From Desulfonatronum thiodismutans (GTDB lineage: Bacteria; Desulfobacterota; Desulfovibrionia; Desulfovibrionales; Desulfonatronaceae): a DNA stretch of 37,305 nt. The translations under genes and the position numbers were made by a program. Where the stretch lies: positions 1 through 37,305 of the forward strand of contig NZ_JPIK01000008.1 of assembly GCF_000717475.1 (NCBI RefSeq), in the 5' to 3' direction. The notes beneath the pieces are model-generated. The model was given only the letters and a program-made list of their open reading frames with translations. It was not told where the DNA came from and made no database searches. Positions 32,784 to 37,305 of the stretch are shown here, piece by piece. Position 1 is the stretch's first letter; each line of letters begins with the position of its first letter.

Positions 32784-33530
32784 TCACCGCGGCATCAGCG
32801 CGAACACACCCCAACCCAGGTATTCGCGCGTGTAAGCGGCATAGCGCTCGGGTTCCGAGGTCAGTTGGGCGCGAACCTCTTCGGCTGACTCGTCGCCGGG
32901 ATTGGCTTCAAGCCAGCGGCGCATGGTGAGCCACTTGGCCGCCTCGTATCTGTCCCAGCCGTCCTGGTCAGCCAGAACCATTTCAACGACGTCGTAGCCG
33001 AGGCGGCCGAAAGACGCGAGAAGTTCCGGGAGCATGAGAAAGTCGGAGATAGAGTTGGCAAGACACCCCTTGGCAACATCTTCCGTCGGCGGCAACTGCC
33101 GCCAGTAGGGCTCGCCGATGAGGATGATCCCTCCGGTGCGCAGGCTCCGCGCCAGAAGCTCGATAGTGCCGGCAACTCCCCCGGCGATCCAGGTGGCGCC
33201 GACACAGGCTGCCACACTGGCCTTCTCGCCGGAGACATATCCGGCGGCATCGCCATGGATGAACCTGACTTGATCCGCGACGCCGAGTTCTTCAGCACGA
33301 AGTTTCGCATGCTCGGTGAACAACCGGCTCATGTCGATGCCGGTGCCGATGACGCCGTGATCGCGTGCCCAGGTGCACAGCATCTCCCCCGAACCGCTGC
33401 CGAGGTCGAGCACTCGGGCCCCCGACTCCAGACGCAGCGCCGCGCCGAGAGTGGCGAGCTTTTCAGGTGTGATCGGGTTGTGGATGCGGTGGGCACTTTC
33501 GGTGATATTGAATATTCGCGGGATGTCCAT
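32784..33530 (-). CDS. SAM-dependent methyltransferase, probable integron cassette
   Basis: 248 residues. Class I methyltransferase with motif I VLDLGSGSGE (about 40-49), a GIDMS acidic loop near 64-68 and a catalytic-side loop around GEPYWR. The family is UbiE/arsenite-methylase-like in outline; the substrate is unknown. The start at 33530 lies about 40 bases after an attC-like site (33572-33652) read in the same direction, so it looks like a cassette gene. No attC follows its stop, where REP-like DNA begins, so the cassette end has been lost. Confidence 0.8.
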   Translation of the reverse strand: MDIPRIFNITESAHRIHNPITPEKLATLGAALRLESGARVLDLGSGSGEMLCTWARDHGVIGTGIDMSRLFTEHAKLRAEELGVADQVRFIHGDAAGYVSGEKASVAACVGATWIAGGVAGTIELLARSLRTGGIILIGEPYWRQLPPTEDVAKGCLANSISDFLMLPELLASFGRLGYDVVEMVLADQDGWDRYEAAKWLTMRRWLEANPGDESAEEVRAQLTSEPERYAAYTREYLGWGVFALMPR

Positions 33531-33571
33531 TGAGGGAAATTGCCTTACGAGTGTGAATTGGTTCGGTCAAG

Positions 33572-33652
33572 GTCTAACGTCAGCGGTGACCGGCGCATTT
33601 GTAGTGAGCGCAGCGAACGAAAAATGTGTCCGAGTTTACGGCCTTGTTAGAT
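33572..33652 (-). repeat. attC-like integron recombination site
   Basis: The minus strand begins with ATCTAAC (R'' core, RYYYAAC) one base after the stop of the upstream gene and ends, 81 bases later, with GTTAGAC (R' core, GTTRRRY). The interior folds back imperfectly, for example CGGACACATTT against AAATGCGCCGG. Position directly between two co-oriented genes is typical of cassette junctions. Confidence 0.78.
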
Positions 33653-34543
33653 TTATTCTGCACTCTGAAAATCCTTCCCAGCCATTTTGCTATTGATACT
33701 CAATATTTCTTCTTGGATAGAATCCAATAAACCCACAATTTCCTCGGCTTCTTCGTCCTCGATTAGGTAACCGATATATGACCTAACCGCACCCAAAACC
33801 TGTAGTGGAATCATTACAAATTGATTTTGGTGTGTTTTGCAATCGTGATCTCTGAGAGAAAAACCGCCACTATCATCAATTTCAAGATAATGCAGTAGCA
33901 AGCTTGGCCATGTACCATGCACATGATGAGAGCCTAGTCGTTGTGCAACTACGTATATTAGTCTATCATGACCTAAATCACGCAACATCGCTGAAACATC
34001 TGGTAGATTTTTAGATTCAGTAATTTCTTCGCGACTTAATCCTGCTGCGTTAATGTGTCGTTCGATAGATGAAAGCATGCGCTTTTCTATATTCAGAATT
34101 TCGCCACCATCTCGTTCTGCGATGTTTCCCTCTATTATTTTTTCAAGTTCGATTTCTGTTTTTAGCCCACCCGCCAAATACCGTTGGAAACTTTCGTCAT
34201 TTCCTTTATGACACAGCCAATTCACTTTTAGACAAGATTCGAAAATGCACCTATCTAAAAGCACTGTGGTCTCACCGAAACGTCCATTATGGGACAGGGC
34301 TAAGTTTGACAACATCAATCGTGCACAGCGGTTTAGTAACCCTGTAAGGATGGCAAAGTGGATTGGTGAAATTTCTCTAACTGCTGGTGACTCTCTCTGT
34401 AATTGAGAAAAAAAAATACAAATATGACCAACGAACTTGTACCATTCAAAAAGCACAGGCATGAAGTCACCGCTTTCCCGACATTTTTGCATTTCTTCGT
34501 CAGAAAATTGTGGGGGATCTGGTAACTGTGCTATCTCGTTCAT
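33653..34543 (-). CDS. DUF5677-like protein in a cassette
   Basis: 296 residues, all-helical in appearance and without membrane segments or signal peptide. The central part (LLNRCARLMLSNLALSHNGRFGETTVLLDRCIFESCLKVNWL) has the repeated amphipathic pattern of DUF5677-type proteins. A RLGSHHVHG segment near 204-212 supplies Arg and His in a spacing reminiscent of HEPN RNases, though this is not a firm match. The ATG lies about 13 bases after the R' end of one attC-like site, and its stop touches the next, the standard cassette layout. Base composition is AT-richer than the core genes. Function unknown. Confidence 0.6.
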   Translation of the reverse strand: MNEIAQLPDPPQFSDEEMQKCRESGDFMPVLFEWYKFVGHICIFFSQLQRESPAVREISPIHFAILTGLLNRCARLMLSNLALSHNGRFGETTVLLDRCIFESCLKVNWLCHKGNDESFQRYLAGGLKTEIELEKIIEGNIAERDGGEILNIEKRMLSSIERHINAAGLSREEITESKNLPDVSAMLRDLGHDRLIYVVAQRLGSHHVHGTWPSLLLHYLEIDDSGGFSLRDHDCKTHQNQFVMIPLQVLGAVRSYIGYLIEDEEAEEIVGLLDSIQEEILSINSKMAGKDFQSAE

Positions 34544-34555
34544 GGTTTTTAAGAA

Positions 34556-34617
34556 ATCTAATGGGCCGGGGCTACGCGGCTTTATCGCGCAGCGTCCGAT
34601 GGATTGCCGGGTTGGGC
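34556..34617 (-). repeat. attC-like site, second copy
   Basis: The minus strand starts with GCCCAAC one base after the stop at 34619 and ends with ATTAGAT, one base off the GTTRRRY consensus. Inner arms GCTGCGCG and CGCGTAGC pair completely (one G-T). Length 62 bases, typical of short attC sites. The degenerate R' may impair recombination. Confidence 0.68.
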
Positions 34618-34618
34618 G

Positions 34619-35344
34619 TCACGATTTGTCCGTCACAACAGGGAAAACACGCTTTGCCTCGCCGCATAGCGCGACGAAGTAGTCTCTGAGATAGCCGCAT
34701 ACGACCCAGGAGTATTGGTTCTTGACTGTCAGGCGGTCCCCAAGAGGAGTTGACCGAATTGATAGCTCGTCGAAACTTCCTTCTCTTGCCTGTCGTCTCA
34801 TTCGATGTTCTGAGCTTAGGTACAAACATGACGTCTGTAGTCTACGAAGTTCATGCTCGTCTCGTGACCACGACAACATGCCGCTAGAGTGCATAAAGCA
34901 GTTACGAACTCGTTTGGCCGCTTGGATTTGCTCGTACAGCGGGATCGCCGCTGGAGACAACCCGACAGACTTCAGATAGTTGAACAGCTTGCTTAACCCT
35001 TGGCCTTTTGCTTCCCTGACGGACGATTGACTCGGCCTCTGTAGCTCGGTAGCTAGTAGAAGCAAATAGGACTCGAACAGCGACATCACACTGAAGAGAT
35101 TACCTACGGCGATCATGTATGGGAAGGTTCGTTGCAGCTTCGGGAATTCGAGCTGCGCCCGAATCTTCCTCAACTTGGGCTCATTCGGAAAGTACGCCGC
35201 AGCCTTCGCGAGTTCCACCTTAGTTTCGTGCTCAATCAACTTTGGACTCTTCCAGACGTAGTCCAAGACGTCTGAAAACTCAAAGTAAGCCCGAGTACCA
35301 AGAACGTCGAATGGAGTGCTGGTAGATGTGTCTGAAGCGGTCAT
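34619..35344 (-). CDS. HEPN-motif protein in a cassette
   Basis: 241 residues from ATG 35344; the upstream extension to 35404 crosses a cassette boundary (GTTGGGC at 35360-35366) and is rejected. Mostly helical. A LFESYLLLLATELQ helix is followed by FNYLKSVGL and by AKRVRNCFMHSSG, where RNCFMH matches the R-x4-6-H active site of HEPN ribonucleases, with Asn in the usual polar position after Arg. This resembles MAE_28990/RiboL-PSP-like HEPN proteins that act as toxins or defence effectors. No antitoxin partner is adjacent. The enzymatic activity is inferred. Confidence 0.6.
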   Translation of the reverse strand: MTASDTSTSTPFDVLGTRAYFEFSDVLDYVWKSPKLIEHETKVELAKAAAYFPNEPKLRKIRAQLEFPKLQRTFPYMIAVGNLFSVMSLFESYLLLLATELQRPSQSSVREAKGQGLSKLFNYLKSVGLSPAAIPLYEQIQAAKRVRNCFMHSSGMLSWSRDEHELRRLQTSCLYLSSEHRMRRQAREGSFDELSIRSTPLGDRLTVKNQYSWVVCGYLRDYFVALCGEAKRVFPVVTDKS

Positions 35345-35991
35345 TGGTGTGATTTTGACGCCCAACAATGTTATTATCCGGAACTCACAAAAAACCAACC
35401 CCACAAATTTCAGACCTTAACGTCAACTAATTTGGCTAGCACCACCAAACTAAAAACCAACAATTATCCTTTCATCTTCAGAATGTAATGCGTCCCAGCC
35501 AACTGCCTCTTTCCTCCGAGGTCAGCAGTATGCCTGCTTCCGAGGTCAGAGGAAATTGTGGATGCAACGTATTCAATTTTGATGATTGGGTGCAGGCTTT
35601 GAAGGCCATTGTCTCTCGGATCGCTATCACGCATATCGCCAAGCCCTCGTCAATTTCCGGTACTGGGTTCGGGGAGCATTCGGCGTTTGCCCTCGCAAAG
35701 GCATTTCCAGCCAAACGACATGGAAATACATTTCTTTTTTGCCACCCGCTTCGCTAGACCATGCAGGACGAACAAGGCAGACAGAAGAATGCTTCAGCCC
35801 ATTGACAAAAAATAATGGGCTAAAACAACTGCCTGCGCCCGCGGCGCAAAGTGTTTTTCGCCAGCCAAGTCAGCTGGAGAAAAGTCCTTCTTTGTCTGCC
35901 TTTTCCGTCTGTGGCCAAAACTCTGAAAAGAGGACAACCCCTAATGCTTCTCTGGCTTCGGGAAACCGATCAAATAGCAGACGTTGGACCA
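35345..35991. other. Gap; cassette boundary and unidentified sequence
   Basis: At 35360-35366 the minus strand has GTTGGGC, a cassette boundary core 15 bases before the HEPN gene, but no clear R'' partner upstream, so this could be a decayed attC or an old attI end. The rest carries an 11-base direct repeat TCCGAGGTCAG near 35516 and 35538. A plus-strand open frame from 35586 to 35999 is present, but I could not support it as a gene. No integrase gene is seen. Confidence 0.4.
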
Positions 35992-36215
35992 TTAAATGAC
36001 ATTCTCAATGGAAGCAATCGTATCCGGCATCCCTCTCTTCCCCCCCCACCCCCGCTCCCACTCAACCCCCACGATATTGCGTTCCTCGCGCTCGAACTCC
36101 ACGCCGATCAGGTAGACGGCTTCGGATTCGGCCCGGTATTTGTCCGCGTAGCCCTTGCGCTTGATCTGTTCCAAAGCGCTGCCCGGGGTCTGGTCCAGGT
36201 CCGTGACCTTCAACC
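35992..36215 (-). pseudogene. PD-(D/E)XK (DUF1703-type) protein, C-terminal relic
   Basis: The frame gives ALEQIKRKGYADKY, then VYLIGVEFEREERNIVGVEWER, the conserved ending of AAA-ATPase-like proteins with a C-terminal PD-(D/E)XK nuclease domain (DUF1703). Only this tail of about 60 residues is present; the ATPase part and the catalytic core are missing. It abuts a ParD-like relic directly. Confidence 0.6.
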
Positions 36216-36232
36216 TGTTTGCCGATTTGCGC

Positions 36233-36331
36233 TCAGTGTTCAATCTGGCCCGTCAGGGAACGATGATCAACACGCCCGAACATTTTTGCCTGGGAAGCAA
36301 GTTCTTCTGATATGCGTACAGCGGTCGCCAT
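36233..36331 (-). pseudogene. ParD-like antitoxin, truncated by TGA
   Basis: From ATG 36331, with GGGGAG 7 bases upstream, the frame reads MATAVRISEELASQAKMFG, then DHRSLTGQIEH, the start of the ParD-like antitoxin family. The next codon is TGA where Trp is normally found, and AQIGK follows in frame. The toxin gene is absent, and the reading continues into the PD-(D/E)XK relic. At 32 residues this is almost surely non-functional. Confidence 0.6.
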
Positions 36332-36367
36332 GGCTGCACTCCCCTGGTTGTTTTGAACAAAACAACA

Positions 36368-37150
36368 TCAATTCAGGTAATCCACGGTGGTTCGGACCGA
36401 CCGGACGCCCACGGTGGAACCCGGCCAGATCACGAACTCGCTGAGTCCGATGTCGCAGCCCCGTCCGTGATACCAGTCGCAGGTATAACCCAGACGGGTC
36501 CAGGGATAGGGCGGGCTTCCACCATAGCTGGAAGCCCGGTTGGCCTCGAACCATTGCCGGTATTCCGAGGACAGTTCCTGGAAGCGAGCTGGAGGGAAGT
36601 CCAGTTCGCAAACCGTGTCCGTGATCTCCGGATCCGGGCAGGGGCGGACCAGGTCGTTGGGGTTGACCCAGACCTCGACGAACTTGGTGTTCGCCGTGTC
36701 CGGAGGCATGCCCAGGAGCTGTTCGACCCTGCGTTTCAGGATCGTCTCGCGGGAAGAGGGCCTGGGCGCGAAAAAAGCCTGGATTTCCGGCACCGCCGTC
36801 ACCCAGAGCCGCAGCCAGCCAGGAAGGGTGTACTCCCGCCCCACGGAATCGTCGTAGTAGTCGCCGTCCACCCAGGAAACCATCAGCACCCGCGACGCAC
36901 CCGGCTCCCCTTCCCAGATCAGGTCGGCATTGTACCCGACGATGGGGGTCAGCGAGGTCACGATCTCCGCGGGCTCGGCCACCATGGCGTCCGCCACGGC
37001 CCGCTGATACGCGGCCTGGGGATCGCCGCCGCCTGAACCGCCCCCTGAACCATCCGATGACCCGCCGCCACAGGCAGCCAGAAAAAGGAGCATTGCAAAA
37101 ACAAGGGTGAACTTCATTCCTCTGCCTGATGGAAAGCTCTTGGGGGCCAT
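36368..37150 (-). CDS. Lipoprotein of unknown function with Gly/Ser linker
   Basis: 260 residues from ATG 37150, chosen because AGGAGA lies 7 bases upstream; ATG 37117 is possible but its ribosome site is too close, and the frame to 37279 runs through the repeat at the edge. Signal peptide with lipobox LLFLAAC, then a flexible GGGSSDGSGGGSGGGDP linker and a 210-residue globular part with six Cys (RPCPDPEI, TVCELDF, YTCDWYHGRGCD), probably disulfide-paired. No domain recognised. Its CGGG start matches two other lipoproteins in the window. Confidence 0.75.
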   Translation of the reverse strand: MAPKSFPSGRGMKFTLVFAMLLFLAACGGGSSDGSGGGSGGGDPQAAYQRAVADAMVAEPAEIVTSLTPIVGYNADLIWEGEPGASRVLMVSWVDGDYYDDSVGREYTLPGWLRLWVTAVPEIQAFFAPRPSSRETILKRRVEQLLGMPPDTANTKFVEVWVNPNDLVRPCPDPEITDTVCELDFPPARFQELSSEYRQWFEANRASSYGGSPPYPWTRLGYTCDWYHGRGCDIGLSEFVIWPGSTVGVRSVRTTVDYLN

Positions 37151-37230
37151 GGTAGTTTCTCCTGTTCTTCGCCGGTTTCCCGGCATGATTTTACTCTGCT
37201 GAGCCAAGTTTTCCCAGTAGGACCAGGGAA

Positions 37231-37305
37231 TCAGTCCGTTGAAAAACTCCCAATTGCTGCGTCGCCGCGAAAAGTTCAAACTCTCACGTATGAATAAATA
37301 CGCTT
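37231..37305. repeat. MITE-like repeat, copy 2 (inverted, partial)
   Basis: Reverse complement of 32371-32445 with only a handful of differences, including the ends GTCCGTTGAAAAA and CTCACGTATGA. It is cut by the window edge. The two copies face each other across the cassette region. Confidence 0.75.

Noticed and set aside
35586..35999. Plus-strand open frame of 137 codons in the gap before the relics
   Set aside because: No ribosome site, no recognisable domain and poor coding character; it may be chance or an old fragment.

Overview
The window looks like a chromosomal accessory region from a Gram-negative bacterium. The best guess is a sulfate-reducer-like deltaproteobacterium (Desulfovibrionales-like). 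This is an inference from gene style: two sigma-54 enhancer-binding regulators, many signal-peptide and lipobox proteins, relics of REP-associated transposases, and moderately high GC interrupted by AT-rich blocks. No rRNA, tRNA, CRISPR array or complete insertion sequence is visible, so the taxon is not proven.

Layout. 1-370: the 5' end of an IS3-type transposase gene running off the left edge, followed by strong hairpins. 520-1229 (minus): a small lipoprotein and a DUF4168 secreted protein, with a good sigma-54 promoter candidate in front. 1492-4403 (plus): a membrane histidine kinase and an NtrC-type response regulator that probably act on that promoter. 4421-4847: a decayed REP-associated (Y1-type) transposase 3' end. 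4947-13751 (minus): a defence operon, hsdR-hsdM-hsdS followed by a translationally coupled SMC-like ATPase and HNH nuclease that resemble a Septu (PtuA/PtuB) pair. A small unknown ORF overlaps the hsdR start, and a second transposase 3'-end relic lies in inverted orientation on the far side. 14478-15687 (plus): two toxin-antitoxin modules, BrnT/BrnA-like and Phd/RelE-like, the latter toxin frameshifted.

15756-19420 (minus): an MFS permease, an RNase Z-like metallo-hydrolase, and a sigma-54 regulator with an altered GAFTGA loop. 19666-24138 (minus): a run of small exported proteins: a cupin, three cysteine-rich proteins, two paralogous pentapeptide-repeat proteins, a DUF1566 protein and others. 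I recognise no described system in this run, and it is my first candidate for something new. 24245-32267 (minus): an exported hydrolase and transport group made of a solute-binding-domain/dicarboxylate-symporter fusion, a C45-like Ntn-hydrolase lipoprotein, a serine beta-lactamase-like lipoprotein, an NCS2 permease fused to a histidine-kinase-like ATPase domain, and a VanX-type D-Ala-D-Ala dipeptidase.

32296-37305: a repeat-rich mosaic. It holds a MITE-like inverted repeat whose partner copy lies inverted at the right edge, and a long REP-like palindrome. Next come three minus-strand genes arranged as integron cassettes (a methyltransferase, a DUF5677-like protein and a HEPN-motif protein) separated by attC-like sites, with no integrase in the window. 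The segment ends with relics of a ParD-like antitoxin and a PD-(D/E)XK protein, then one more lipoprotein gene.

How the parts may work together: the left two-component pair probably controls the exported DUF4168/lipoprotein operon in response to an envelope signal. The restriction/Septu-like operon, the TA modules and the HEPN cassette form a scattered defence layer bounded by transposase relics and repeats. The central minus-strand block is dominated by exported and envelope proteins.
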